A DNA stretch of 64,000 bases from Bacteroides faecium (lineage in GTDB: Bacteria > Bacteroidota > Bacteroidia > Bacteroidales > Bacteroidaceae): the NCBI RefSeq assembly GCF_012113595.1, contig NZ_CP050831.1, positions 6,138,001 to 6,202,000 of the forward strand, written 5' to 3'. The notes beneath the pieces were generated by a model. That model was not told the DNA's origin, did not search any database, and saw only the letters and a list, made by a program, of their open reading frames with translations. Below, in pieces: positions 24,944 to 33,668 of the stretch (position 1 is its first letter; every line of letters begins with the position of its first letter). Both the position numbers and the translations under genes were made by a program.

Positions 24944-25348
24944 ATGAAGATTTCACACATTGAACATCTGGGCATTGCTGTAAAAAGCATCGAAGAGGCC
25001 CTTCCTTACTACGAAAATGTATTAGGTCTGAAGTGTTACAACATTGAAACAGTGGAAGATCAAAAAGTAAGAACCGCTTTCTTAAAAGTAGGCGAAACAA
25101 AAATCGAACTGTTGGAGCCGACTTGCCCTGAGAGTACCATTGCTAAGTTTATTGAAAACAAAGGTGCAGGTGTTCATCACGTTGCATTTGCTGTTGAAGA
25201 TGGCGTAGCTAATGCTTTGGCTGAAGCTGAAAGCAAAGAAATCCGCCTTATCGACAAGGCTCCGCGCAAAGGTGCAGAAGGTTTAAGCATCGCTTTCCTT
25301 CACCCGAAATCAACTCTTGGCGTGCTGACAGAACTCTGCGAACATTAA
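24944..25348 (+). CDS. mce: Methylmalonyl-CoA epimerase
   Basis: A 134-residue VOC-fold enzyme that interconverts (R)- and (S)-methylmalonyl-CoA. Signature stretches are IEHLGIAVKSIEEALPYYEN with the first metal-binding His, KVGETKIELLEP with Glu, and GAGVHHVAFAVED with the second His. It links methylmalonyl-CoA mutase (elsewhere) with the decarboxylase encoded directly downstream (28-base gap) in the succinate-to-propionate route. Confidence 0.96.
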   Translation: MKISHIEHLGIAVKSIEEALPYYENVLGLKCYNIETVEDQKVRTAFLKVGETKIELLEPTCPESTIAKFIENKGAGVHHVAFAVEDGVANALAEAESKEIRLIDKAPRKGAEGLSIAFLHPKSTLGVLTELCEH

Positions 25349-25376
25349 TCATAAACTCTAAAACTAACAAGAACTC

Positions 25377-26930
25377 ATGAGTAATCAACTTGAAAAAATT
25401 AAAGAGCTTATTGAACGCCGTGCCGTAGCACGTCTCGGGGGCGGCGAAAAAGCAATTGCGAAGCAACATGAAAAAGGGAAATACACAGCACGCGAGCGTT
25501 TGGCTATGTTGCTGGATGAAGGTAGCTTCGAAGAAATGGACATGTTCGTTGAGCATAGATGCACGAACTTCGGCATGGAGAAAAAACATTATCCAGGTGA
25601 TGGCGTAGTAACCGGTTGCGGTACTATCGAAGGACGTCTGGTATATGTTTTTGCACAGGATTTCACTGTTTCTGCCGGTTCACTATCCGAAACAATGTCA
25701 TTGAAGATCTGTAAGATCATGGATCAGGCAATGAAGATGGGTGCTCCATGTATCGGTATCAACGACTCGGGTGGCGCACGTATCCAGGAAGGTATCAATG
25801 CCCTTGCAGGTTATGCAGAAATTTTCCAGCGCAATATCCTTGCTTCCGGTGTTATTCCGCAGATTTCAGGTATCTTTGGTCCTTGTGCCGGTGGTGCTGT
25901 TTATTCTCCGGCTTTGACGGACTTCACATTAATGATGGAAGGTACTTCTTATATGTTCCTTACCGGACCGAAAGTTGTAAAGACTGTAACAGGCGAAGAT
26001 GTAAGCCAGGAAAACCTTGGTGGCGCAAGTGTTCACTCTACCAAGTCGGGTGTCACTCATTTCACTGCTAAGACAGAAGAAGAAGGTTTCGCACTGATTC
26101 GTAATCTGTTGAGCTTCATTCCTCAAAATAATCTTGAAGAAGCTCCTTATGTAGATTGTACAGACCCAATCGACCGTTTGGAAGATTCTTTGAATGATAT
26201 TATCCCTGACAGCCCGACTAAACCATACGATATGTACGAAGTAATCGGTGCTGTTGTTGATAATGGTGAGTTCCTGGAAATCCAGAAAGACTATGCCAAG
26301 AATATAATCATCGGTTTCGCACGTTTCAACGGACAATCCGTAGGTATCGTTGCCAACCAGCCTAAGTATCTGGCAGGTGTGCTCGATAGCAACGCATCTC
26401 GTAAGGGTGCACGCTTCGTTCGTTTCTGCGATGCATTCAATATTCCTATCGTGTCGTTGGTAGACGTACCTGGATTCCTTCCGGGAACAGGTCAGGAATA
26501 CAACGGCGTTATCCTTCATGGTGCTAAATTGCTGTATGCTTACGGCGAAGCTACCGTACCTAAAGTAACTATCACATTGCGTAAGTCCTACGGTGGTTCT
26601 CATATCGTGATGAGTTGTAAGCAACTTCGCGGTGATATGAACTATGCATGGCCAACTGCTGAAATCGCAGTAATGGGTGGTGCAGGAGCAGTAGAAGTAT
26701 TGTACGCACGTGAAGCAAAAGATCAGGAAAATCCGGCACAATTCCTTGCTGAGAAAGAAGCAGAATACACGAAACTGTTTGCCAATCCTTACAATGCAGC
26801 TAAATACGGTTACATTGATGACGTGATTGAACCACGCAACACACGTTTCCGTGTCATCCGCGCTTTACAGCAGTTGCAGACTAAAAAACTGACCAACCCG
26901 GCTAAGAAGCATGGTAATATTCCGTTGTAA
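25377..26930 (+). CDS. mmdA: Methylmalonyl-CoA decarboxylase alpha subunit (carboxyltransferase)
   Basis: A 517-residue acyl-CoA carboxyltransferase of the crotonase-fold family (MmdA/PccB type). Both carboxyltransferase halves are visible: INDSGGARIQEGINALAGYA with the acyl-CoA binding loop, FGPCAGGAVYSPALTDF, and in the C-terminal half DVPGFLPGTGQEYNGVILHG and TLRKSYGGSHIVMSCKQLRG. It moves the carboxyl group from (S)-methylmalonyl-CoA to the biotin carrier encoded two genes downstream. Because an OadB-type sodium pump is in the same operon, decarboxylase is favoured over propionyl-CoA carboxylase. Confidence 0.95.
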   Translation: MSNQLEKIKELIERRAVARLGGGEKAIAKQHEKGKYTARERLAMLLDEGSFEEMDMFVEHRCTNFGMEKKHYPGDGVVTGCGTIEGRLVYVFAQDFTVSAGSLSETMSLKICKIMDQAMKMGAPCIGINDSGGARIQEGINALAGYAEIFQRNILASGVIPQISGIFGPCAGGAVYSPALTDFTLMMEGTSYMFLTGPKVVKTVTGEDVSQENLGGASVHSTKSGVTHFTAKTEEEGFALIRNLLSFIPQNNLEEAPYVDCTDPIDRLEDSLNDIIPDSPTKPYDMYEVIGAVVDNGEFLEIQKDYAKNIIIGFARFNGQSVGIVANQPKYLAGVLDSNASRKGARFVRFCDAFNIPIVSLVDVPGFLPGTGQEYNGVILHGAKLLYAYGEATVPKVTITLRKSYGGSHIVMSCKQLRGDMNYAWPTAEIAVMGGAGAVEVLYAREAKDQENPAQFLAEKEAEYTKLFANPYNAAKYGYIDDVIEPRNTRFRVIRALQQLQTKKLTNPAKKHGNIPL

Positions 26931-26961
26931 TCCAACTTTTCACATTAAAACAAGAACGATT

Positions 26962-27882
26962 ATGAACAAAACCAAAATCGGAATATTCCTTTCTTTGCTG
27001 TTGCTGATTGGGCTGACTTCTTGTGGAGAGAAAAAGTCTAACAATAAGCTGGTATTGAACGAAATCCTGATAGATAACGAAAATAATTTCCAGGATGATT
27101 ACGGACTGCACAGTGCATGGATTGAAATATTCAATAAATCATTCGGTAGCGCCGACCTGGCAGCTTGCTTGCTGAAAGTAAGTAGCCAACCGGGCGATAC
27201 AGTTACTTATTTTATCCCGAAAGGTGATATACTTACGCTAGTGAAACCACGCCAGCACGCTTTATTTTGGGCAGACGGCGAGCCTAACCGCGGTACTTTC
27301 CACACCAGCTTCAAGCTGAATCCCGAAACTGCCAACTGGATTGGCCTATTCGACTCCGGCAAAAAGCTGATGGATCAAATTGTAATACCGGCAGGCGCTC
27401 TCAGTACTAACCAATCATATGCACGCATAAGTGACGGTGCAGCAGAATGGGAAGTAAAAGGAGCAAGCAGTGACAAATACGTTACTCCGAGCACCAACAA
27501 CCAAACTCTTAACAGTAATGCTAAGATGGAAAAGTTCGAGGAACATGATGCTGACGGTGTCGGTATGTCTATTTCTGCTATGAGTGTGGTATTCTGCGGA
27601 TTGATTCTTCTGTTCATTGCTTTCAAAGTTGTCGGCAAAGTTGCAGTCAACTTAAGCAAGCGCAATACTATGAGAACAAAAGGCGTCGACAAACAAGAAG
27701 CGAAAGAGCTGTCACAGGCTCCGGGCGAAGTTTACGCTGCTATTTCTATGGCATTGCACGAAATGCAGGATGAAGTACACGACGTAGAAGATACAGTACT
27801 GACTATCACTCGTGTGAAACGCAGCTACTCACCGTGGAGTTCGAAGATTTACACGTTGCGTGAAACTCCTCCCAGAAAGTAA
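26962..27882 (+). CDS. Decarboxylase OadG/MmdD-type subunit fused to a lamin-tail domain
   Basis: A 306-residue lipoprotein-like membrane subunit. The start at 26962 gives signal peptide MNKTKIGIFLSLLLLIGLTSC with lipobox LTSC; the longer frame from 26911 overlaps mmdA and is rejected. Residues about 30-165 form a lamin-tail domain (LVLNEILIDN, AWIEIFNKSFGSADLAAC, NWIGLFDSGKKLMDQI). Near residue 210 is one transmembrane segment (SAMSVVFCGLILLFIAFKVV), followed by a cytoplasmic tail as in OadG. OadG/MmdD anchors the pump complex. The lamin-tail fusion on the outside is unusual; its ligand is unknown. Confidence 0.85.
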   Translation: MNKTKIGIFLSLLLLIGLTSCGEKKSNNKLVLNEILIDNENNFQDDYGLHSAWIEIFNKSFGSADLAACLLKVSSQPGDTVTYFIPKGDILTLVKPRQHALFWADGEPNRGTFHTSFKLNPETANWIGLFDSGKKLMDQIVIPAGALSTNQSYARISDGAAEWEVKGASSDKYVTPSTNNQTLNSNAKMEKFEEHDADGVGMSISAMSVVFCGLILLFIAFKVVGKVAVNLSKRNTMRTKGVDKQEAKELSQAPGEVYAAISMALHEMQDEVHDVEDTVLTITRVKRSYSPWSSKIYTLRETPPRK

Positions 27883-27906
27883 GTCACCTTATAAAAAGTA
27901 AAAACG

Positions 27907-28338
27907 ATGAAAGAATATAAATATAAAATCAACGGTAACTCATATAAAGTAACCATCGGAGATATTGAAGACAATATCGCTCATGTAGAAGTGAACGGTA
28001 CACACTATAAAGTAGAAATGGAGAAACAGCCCAAAGCGGCTGCAAAGCCAGTAGTGGTACGCCCTATGCCTAATGCGCCTACTGCTCCTACTCAAGTTGT
28101 GAAACCAACTGCGCCGTCTACCGGCAAGTCAGGTGTCAAGTCTCCGCTACCGGGTGTTATCCTCGACATCAAAGTGAATGTAGGCGATACTGTAAAGAAA
28201 GGACAGACCATCATTATATTGGAAGCCATGAAGATGGAAAACAATATCAATGCGGACAAAGACGGCAAGATTACTGCCATCAATGTAAATAAGGGAGATT
28301 CTGTTCTTGAAGGTAATGACCTCGTAATTATCGAATAA
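27907..28338 (+). CDS. mmdC: Biotin carboxyl carrier subunit of the decarboxylase
   Basis: A 143-residue carrier with a short N-terminal part, a proline/alanine-rich linker (about 42-73) and a biotinyl domain. EAMKMENN gives the biotin attachment Lys109. Carboxybiotin shuttles the carboxyl group from MmdA to the membrane beta subunit, whose gene begins one base after this stop. Confidence 0.95.
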   Translation: MKEYKYKINGNSYKVTIGDIEDNIAHVEVNGTHYKVEMEKQPKAAAKPVVVRPMPNAPTAPTQVVKPTAPSTGKSGVKSPLPGVILDIKVNVGDTVKKGQTIIILEAMKMENNINADKDGKITAINVNKGDSVLEGNDLVIIE

Positions 28339-28339
28339 T

Positions 28340-29500
28340 ATGGGAGATTTTATAAACTTTTTAGGAAACAACCTTGCCGACTTCTGGACCTACACGGGTT
28401 TTGCCAACGCTACCGTAGGACACGTGGTGATGATCCTCGTAGGCTTGGTGTTCATCTATTTGGCGGTAGCCAAAGAGTTCGAGCCGATGTTGCTGATTCC
28501 TATCGGGTTCGGTATGCTAATCGGTAATATACCTTTTAATATGGATGCCGGACTGAAAGTCGGTATTTATGAAGAAGGTTCAGTATTGAATATATTGTAT
28601 CAGGGAGTAACTTCCGGTTGGTATCCGCCACTCATCTTCTTGGGTATCGGTGCCATGACGGACTTCTCGGCACTTATCTCTAACCCGAAATTGATGTTGA
28701 TCGGTGCTGCTGCACAGTTCGGTATCTTCGGCGCATACATGATTGCATTGGAAATAGGTTTCGACCCGATGCAAGCCGGTGCAATCGGTATCATTGGTGG
28801 TGCAGACGGCCCGACGGCCATCTTCCTCTCATCCAAGCTGGCACCTAACCTAATGGGAGCCATTGCGGTATCCGCCTACTCCTATATGGCGTTGGTTCCG
28901 GTGATACAGCCGCCTATCATGCGATTGCTCACCACCAAACACGAACGCGTCATCCGTATGAAACCGCCGCGTGCCGTTTCTCACACGGAGAAGGTGATTT
29001 TCCCGATTATCGGTTTGTTGCTGACTTGCTTCCTGGTTCCTTCCGGTTTGCCTTTGCTCGGTATGCTGTTCTTCGGTAACCTGTTGAAAGAAAGTGGTGT
29101 AACCCGTCGTCTTGCCAATACAGCAAGTGGTCCGTTGATTGACACCATCACTATCCTGTTAGGTTTGACAGTAGGTGCTTCTACGCAAGCTTCTGAATTC
29201 CTGACTATCGACTCTATCAAGATTTTCGCTCTCGGTGCATTGTCATTCATTATTGCAACTGCGTCAGGTGTAATCTTCGTTAAGATCTTCAATCTCTTCC
29301 TGAAGAAGGGTAACAAGATTAATCCGTTGATCGGTAATGCAGGTGTATCTGCCGTTCCCGACTCGGCACGTATCTCACAAGTTATCGGTTTGGAATACGA
29401 TCCTACCAACTACCTGTTGATGCACGCTATGGGTCCGAACGTTGCCGGAGTTATCGGTTCAGCTGTTGCTGCCGGTATCCTGCTGGGATTCTTGATGTAG
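28340..29500 (+). CDS. mmdB: Sodium-pumping decarboxylase beta subunit (MmdB/OadB)
   Basis: A 386-residue polytopic membrane protein that decarboxylates carboxybiotin and exports sodium ions. The family signature IIGGADGPTAIFLSSKLAP is present, with MALVPVIQPPIMRLLT further on and a C-terminal NVAGVIGSAVAAGILLGF. The gene follows the carrier by one base and ends at a strong terminator (29571). The paralogue at 39818 shares the same signature. Confidence 0.96.
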   Translation: MGDFINFLGNNLADFWTYTGFANATVGHVVMILVGLVFIYLAVAKEFEPMLLIPIGFGMLIGNIPFNMDAGLKVGIYEEGSVLNILYQGVTSGWYPPLIFLGIGAMTDFSALISNPKLMLIGAAAQFGIFGAYMIALEIGFDPMQAGAIGIIGGADGPTAIFLSSKLAPNLMGAIAVSAYSYMALVPVIQPPIMRLLTTKHERVIRMKPPRAVSHTEKVIFPIIGLLLTCFLVPSGLPLLGMLFFGNLLKESGVTRRLANTASGPLIDTITILLGLTVGASTQASEFLTIDSIKIFALGALSFIIATASGVIFVKIFNLFLKKGNKINPLIGNAGVSAVPDSARISQVIGLEYDPTNYLLMHAMGPNVAGVIGSAVAAGILLGFLM

Positions 29501-29570
29501 GAGCAAGGTGCCCCTGCCGGGTTTCCATTCGGTATGCCTTAAAATTATAAAAGTAGATTTTTCTACTACG

Positions 29571-29604
29571 AAAATGCCTCTTTCCTATGAAAGAGGCATT
29601 TTTT
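29571..29604 (+). terminator. Terminator of the mce-mmd operon
   Basis: A 14-bp stem AAAATGCCTCTTTC with GAAAGAGGCATTTT around a CTAT loop, ending in a T run. Confidence 0.9.
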
Positions 29605-29755
29605 ATTATCACTCTTTTCGTTATATCACATTCCTCTGCCATGTTATCTAGTGTTATCGGTACGTTAATCTATCTGAAACACACTACGAATATTTCGTAA
29701 ATACAATAATTTTAGTAACTTGCACCTCATTAACAACACACTAAAATTACGATTT

Positions 29756-31069
29756 ATGAAACGATTACTTCTATTGCTCTTGCTCTGTCCCACCACTCTG
29801 TTGCTGGCACAGCACACAGACCGCATCCAGGAAGCAATGGCAAACTATGATTACGAGACAGCACTTTCTCTTATCGCAGCAAAGAAGCCGACCACTCCCC
29901 TCCTCCTGCAAAAAGGAAAAGCTTTGCGAGGACTGGGACTCAACACAGAAGCACTTTCCACCTATCAAGAGATTATCACGAACGACACTACAAATAGCCG
30001 TGTATTTATTGAAGCAGCCGAATGTTGCCGTACACTTGCCAAAAGCAATCAGGCACTAGCGTATTACGAACGGGCACTTGACCTCAATCCGGAAAACAAA
30101 TATGTGCGTATCCAATATATCACCCTGCTCCTATCCCTGCAAAAGTTCAGGGACGCATTAGGGGAAAGCAGTTTGATGACAGAGAAAGATAGCTCCGCCA
30201 TTGCCCTGCACTTGCAGGCACAAAGTTTCGAAGGCATGGGTGAACCGCTCCCCGCAGCCGGATGCTACTACAATATTCAGGAGAAATATCCGGGCGACTA
30301 TCTTGCCGCCGCCAAACTAGGCGCTATAAATATAGCAGGTTCCTACTTCGACGAAGCCATCGAAGCCACAGAGAAATACCGGCAGATCGACACTACCAAT
30401 ATCGCAGTCAACCGCCAGAATGCTTTGGCGTACTGTTTAAAACAAGATTATCCTACCGCAATTCGCCGTTATCAATACTTGGTGAACCAAGGAGACAGCT
30501 CCTTCCATACTTGCTACTATCTTGGCATCAGTTATTATGCAATAGAAAGATATTACGAAGCACATGACTTTTTGGAAGCCGCCCGGAAATACGATCCGGA
30601 AAATGTAAACCTTCTCTATTATCTCGGACGTGCCTGCGCCAAAACTTCGTGGAAAAAACAGGGAGTAGAGTATTTGGAACAGGCTATCAATCTGTCGATA
30701 CCGAAAGACAGTAGCATGACGCGACTTTACATCGGTATGACTGATTGCTACAAGATGGCACAGATGTATAAAGAGCAACTGGCATCCATGAAAGAACGCT
30801 ATCAGAAATACGACAGGCAAAATCACAAAATCTTGTATGATATGGCCCACCTATCCTTTTCTGCCTTGAAAGACAAAAAAAGCACAGAGCGTTATTTGGA
30901 AGCATTCTTGAAAACGCGCCCTAAAGATGATAAGACCGAGCAAGCTAAATTGAACGAAAAAGGTGAACTTGTTTTGGGAATGGCCAATTATTATAACGCT
31001 GCCGCCAACTGGCTGAAAGATTTGAAAAGCAAACAGAAAATTGAAGATTTCTTTCAGAATGGAAAATGA
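29756..31069 (+). CDS. Periplasmic TPR protein (437 aa)
   Basis: Start at 29756 gives signal peptide MKRLLLLLLLCPTTLLLAQ; the longer frame from 29720 lacks one at its start. The rest is TPR repeats: ALRGLGLNTEALSTYQEI, NQALAYYERALDLNPEN, YFDEAIEATEKYRQID, ERYYEAHDFLEAARKYDPEN and KQGVEYLEQAINLSIPKD. No enzyme domain is seen. It probably serves as an interaction scaffold in the periplasm or outer membrane. The gene stands alone between two terminators. Confidence 0.85.
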   Translation: MKRLLLLLLLCPTTLLLAQHTDRIQEAMANYDYETALSLIAAKKPTTPLLLQKGKALRGLGLNTEALSTYQEIITNDTTNSRVFIEAAECCRTLAKSNQALAYYERALDLNPENKYVRIQYITLLLSLQKFRDALGESSLMTEKDSSAIALHLQAQSFEGMGEPLPAAGCYYNIQEKYPGDYLAAAKLGAINIAGSYFDEAIEATEKYRQIDTTNIAVNRQNALAYCLKQDYPTAIRRYQYLVNQGDSSFHTCYYLGISYYAIERYYEAHDFLEAARKYDPENVNLLYYLGRACAKTSWKKQGVEYLEQAINLSIPKDSSMTRLYIGMTDCYKMAQMYKEQLASMKERYQKYDRQNHKILYDMAHLSFSALKDKKSTERYLEAFLKTRPKDDKTEQAKLNEKGELVLGMANYYNAAANWLKDLKSKQKIEDFFQNGK

Positions 31070-31076
31070 TAATTTA

Positions 31077-31112
31077 GGGGCGTAGCGCCCCGGCAAGGTT
31101 TCCTTGCGGGGT
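31077..31112 (+). other. Two overlapping GC-rich hairpins after the TPR gene
   Basis: GGGGCG with CGCCCC forms a first small stem, and CCCCGGCAAGG with CCTTGCGGGG forms a competing larger one that shares the CCCC. They sit 8 bases after the TPR stop codon and just before repeat copy 3, so they may serve as a transcript end. Confidence 0.5.
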
Positions 31113-31121
31113 GTTGTCATT

Positions 31122-31205
31122 TTAGGCACGGATTACACGGATTACGCTGTTGCTTTATACAATCATATTTCTAAAAACCGTGAAATCCGTGTAATCCGTG
31201 CCTAA
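31122..31205. repeat. GGCACGG-type intergenic inverted repeat, copy 3
   Basis: An 84-bp palindrome, left arm TTAGGCACGGATTACACGG, right arm CCGTGAAATCCGTGTAATCC and GTGCCTAA, with the same type of loop as copies 2 and 4. Confidence 0.88.
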
Positions 31206-31255
31206 AAAATTCCCATTTATCAAGCAAACAGAAGACCTCTTTAGCACCAATTAAA

Positions 31256-31286
31256 AAGGCTGCTACCGTCAACCGGAAGCAGCCTT
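31256..31286 (-). terminator. Terminator of the aldolase gene
   Basis: Stem AAGGCTGCT with AGCAGCCTT, followed on the minus strand by TTTTTAATT. It lies 28 bases after the aldolase stop. Confidence 0.8.
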
Positions 31287-31313
31287 TCTTATTATATTGG
31301 AATAATCTGATGA

Positions 31314-32318
31314 TTACTGAGCCAATTTGTTATCAGAACCAAGTACGTTGATGATTTTGTGCTTGTACAATTTTTCCATATTGTCACGAGCCGGACCAAG
31401 ATACTTACGTGGGTCGAATTCAGCCGGTTTTTCTGCGAATACCTGACGGATAGCAGCAGTCATAGCTAAGCGAGAGTCAGAGTCGATGTTGATCTTGCAA
31501 ACTGCAGAAGTAGCAGCTTTACGCAACCATTCTTCAGGAATACCGATAGCAGCTTTCAGGTTACCACCGAACTTGTTGATAGTTGCAACTTCTTCCTGAG
31601 GAACTGAAGATGAACCGTGAAGAACGATAGGGAATCCCGGAAGTTTTTCCATTACAGCGTCCAATACTTCGAATGCCAATGGAGGAGGAACCATCATACC
31701 TGTAGCCGGGTCAATGTGACATTGTTCCGGAGTAAATTTGTAAGCACCGTGAGAAGTACCGATTGAGATAGCCAAAGAGTCGCAACCTGTGCGAGTAGCG
31801 AAATCAATTACTTCTTCAGGGTCAGTATATGTGTGGTGGTCAGCAGAAACTTCATCTTCTACACCAGCCAATACGCCAAGTTCACCTTCAACTGTTACGT
31901 CAAACTGATGAGCGTATTCAACCACTTTCTTAGTCAATGCAACGTTTTCTTCGTAAGGAAGGTGAGAACCGTCGATCATAACTGAAGAGAAACCAGAGTC
32001 GATACAAGATTTGCAAGTTTCGAAAGTATCTCCGTGGTCAAGGTGAAGAACGATTTCCGGATGTGCGCAGCCTAATTCTTTAGCATATTCTACAGCACCC
32101 TGAGCCATGTAACGCAACAAAGTAGCGTTAGCATACTGACGAGCACCTTTAGAAACCTGAAGAATCACAGGAGATTTAGTTTCAACAGCAGCCTTGATGA
32201 TAGCTTGCATCTGTTCCATATTGTTGAAGTTGAATGCTGGGATAGCATATCCACCTTTGATAGCCTTAGCAAACATTTCTTTCGTGTTTACCAATCCTAA
32301 ATCTTTGTAATTTACCAT
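31314..32318 (-). CDS. fba: Class II fructose-bisphosphate aldolase
   Basis: A 334-residue metal-dependent aldolase that cleaves or forms fructose 1,6-bisphosphate. The zinc-ligand and catalytic region is HLDHGDTFETC, followed by SVMIDGSHLPYEENVALT, and the phosphate loop GTSHGAYKF and LHGSSSVPQEE. It is the only aldolase in the window and belongs to glycolysis with pgk. It has its own promoter (32358) and terminator (31256), so it is monocistronic. Confidence 0.96.
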   Translation of the reverse strand: MVNYKDLGLVNTKEMFAKAIKGGYAIPAFNFNNMEQMQAIIKAAVETKSPVILQVSKGARQYANATLLRYMAQGAVEYAKELGCAHPEIVLHLDHGDTFETCKSCIDSGFSSVMIDGSHLPYEENVALTKKVVEYAHQFDVTVEGELGVLAGVEDEVSADHHTYTDPEEVIDFATRTGCDSLAISIGTSHGAYKFTPEQCHIDPATGMMVPPPLAFEVLDAVMEKLPGFPIVLHGSSSVPQEEVATINKFGGNLKAAIGIPEEWLRKAATSAVCKINIDSDSRLAMTAAIRQVFAEKPAEFDPRKYLGPARDNMEKLYKHKIINVLGSDNKLAQ

Positions 32319-32357
32319 TTTGTTTAAAGTTTATTGTTAGTGAATAAAAATTCTACG

Positions 32358-32365
32358 CAAAAGTA
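32358..32365 (-). promoter_or_regulatory. -7 box for fba
   Basis: The minus strand reads TACTTTTG (TAnnTTTG), about 40 bases before the fba ATG. Confidence 0.6.
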
Positions 32366-32605
32366 AGCATTATCCACCGAATAACGAACATCGGAAAGAA
32401 AAATATAGTAGAAAAAGGCTTAAATCGGACATCAAATTCTAGCAGGGAAGCTCGTCCTACATTAGATTGTAATGTCCACCTTACAAACAAATGACTAAAA
32501 GATAGAATAGCCAGGTAACAGATAATCCAATTAACCCAATAGGGCACTAAAACACTTTATCATCTTTTTTTCTGCAAAACCTTTTTCTATTTGACGGAAA
32601 TACAT

Positions 32606-32613
32606 TATCTTTG
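32606..32613 (+). promoter_or_regulatory. -7 box for rpmE2
   Basis: TATCTTTG gives a leader of about 70 bases before the ATG at 32689. Confidence 0.6.
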
Positions 32614-32688
32614 CGCTCTGAAAATGACCATTACACTATTTCTTACCAAAATAGTAACAGAATATAAATTAAAAAAACAGATACTGAA

Positions 32689-32943
32689 ATGAAAAAAGGC
32701 CTTCATCCAGAATCATACCGTCCGGTAGTATTTAAAGATATGTCAAATGGTGACATGTTTTTGTCTAAGTCAACTGTAGCAACTAAAGAAACCATCGAAT
32801 TCGAAGGTGAAACTTACCCGTTGCTGAAGATTGAAATCTCTAACACTTCTCACCCGTTCTATACAGGTAAATCTACATTGGTGGATACTGCAGGTCGTGT
32901 TGATAAGTTCATGAGCCGTTACGGTGACCGTAAGAAGAAATAA
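32689..32943 (+). CDS. rpmE2: Ribosomal protein L31 type B
   Basis: An 84-residue bL31 of the zinc-free type: it contains no cysteine, whereas the type A form carries CxxC zinc ligands. The core MKKGLHPESYRPVVFKDMSN and FYTGKSTLVDTAGRVDKFMS is typical. A ribosomal terminator hairpin follows. The zinc-free form is the one expected when zinc is scarce; whether a type A copy exists elsewhere cannot be seen. Confidence 0.95.
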   Translation: MKKGLHPESYRPVVFKDMSNGDMFLSKSTVATKETIEFEGETYPLLKIEISNTSHPFYTGKSTLVDTAGRVDKFMSRYGDRKKK

Positions 32944-32963
32944 CTCGATCTTTCGCTAAAGAT

Positions 32964-33002
32964 GAAAAAGAGGAGATTCTCACTGAGAATTTCCTCTTTT
33001 TC
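32964..33002 (+). terminator. Terminator of rpmE2
   Basis: A stem with arms GAAAAAGAGGA and TCCTCTTTTTC around an inner ATTCTC/GAGAAT pair, then a T run. Confidence 0.85.
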
Positions 33003-33081
33003 GTTTAAAGTGTCCTACGACAAAAAGTAAGTTTTTCAAAAGAAACACTTCCATTTATGTTTGATTACCGAATAAAGAGAG

Positions 33082-33089
33082 TACCTTTG
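33082..33089 (+). promoter_or_regulatory. -7 box for the hypothetical gene at 33111
   Basis: TACCTTTG matches TAnnTTTG, 21 bases before the ATG. Confidence 0.55.
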
Positions 33090-33110
33090 GTGACTTAATA
33101 AACAAATATA

Positions 33111-33518
33111 ATGGAAATAGCTCAATTAAAACAAATGACAAAAGAAGAGGTACTCAATTTCATCAGACAACGTCTGTCTTTCAGTGCAGAGATAAAAAGG
33201 CAACTCAAACATGTGAATGAAGATGCTTTTAACAAAGAACACCGCAGATTCGAGATGTCAGGAAACGAAGAAACAACAGGGTGGTGCACGCTTTTCAACA
33301 CTGCCATACTAAATGAATTTGCCAATTTGGGGATTTACGATTACACTTCTTATCTTTTCCTTGATTTCGATAATGGAACTCCAACCGTTTATCTCAGATA
33401 CTACTCCGATAACGAAAACTTGGAATATGACCTCAACGGCTATTCAACGGTCGAAATCATATTCACAATTTTCGAATTGACTATTTTTTCCGGAAAGCCC
33501 AAAAGGCAACGGAACTAA
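33111..33518 (+). CDS. Hypothetical protein (135 aa)
   Basis: No family is recognised. The 135-residue product begins with a helical, charged N-terminus (MEIAQLKQMTKEEVLNFIRQ), and a beta-rich aromatic C-terminal half (YTSYLFLDFDNGTPTVYLRY). It has one cysteine (Cys59) and no signal peptide, so a cytoplasmic protein is expected. It has a matching -7 box upstream and a terminator 24 bases after the stop, which is why I regard it as real. Confidence 0.65.
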   Translation: MEIAQLKQMTKEEVLNFIRQRLSFSAEIKRQLKHVNEDAFNKEHRRFEMSGNEETTGWCTLFNTAILNEFANLGIYDYTSYLFLDFDNGTPTVYLRYYSDNENLEYDLNGYSTVEIIFTIFELTIFSGKPKRQRN

Positions 33519-33541
33519 AGTTTCAGTAAACTAATAAAAGT

Positions 33542-33578
33542 AATCCCTGACAGTATGCACTGCCGGGGATTTTTTTAT
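33542..33578 (+). terminator. Terminator of the gene at 33111
   Basis: Stem AATCCCTGACAGT with ACTGCCGGGGATT (a few mismatches) followed by a T run. Confidence 0.8.
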
Positions 33579-33668
33579 TAAATAATATGAATCAATGGCT
33601 GAAGGAGAATAAAAACTGTGCAGAAATGAACTAATCTGTATTAAGATGAGTCTAATGTAATATTCATG

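Larger units (their letters stand above)
32319..32688. other. Intergenic region between fba and rpmE2
   Basis: This 370-base gap holds a minus-strand -7 box for fba (32358-32365) and a plus-strand -7 box for the ribosomal gene (32606-32613). A 64-codon minus-strand frame within it (32353-32547) has no signal or support. The remainder, 32366-32580, shows no feature I can name. Confidence 0.6.

Noticed and set aside
25929..26741. 270-codon minus-strand frame opposite mmdA
   Set aside because: It lies opposite a clear gene, has no start context, and its residue make-up is that of a shadow frame.
32353..32547. 64-codon minus-strand frame upstream of fba
   Set aside because: It overlaps the fba promoter and has no start context or terminator.
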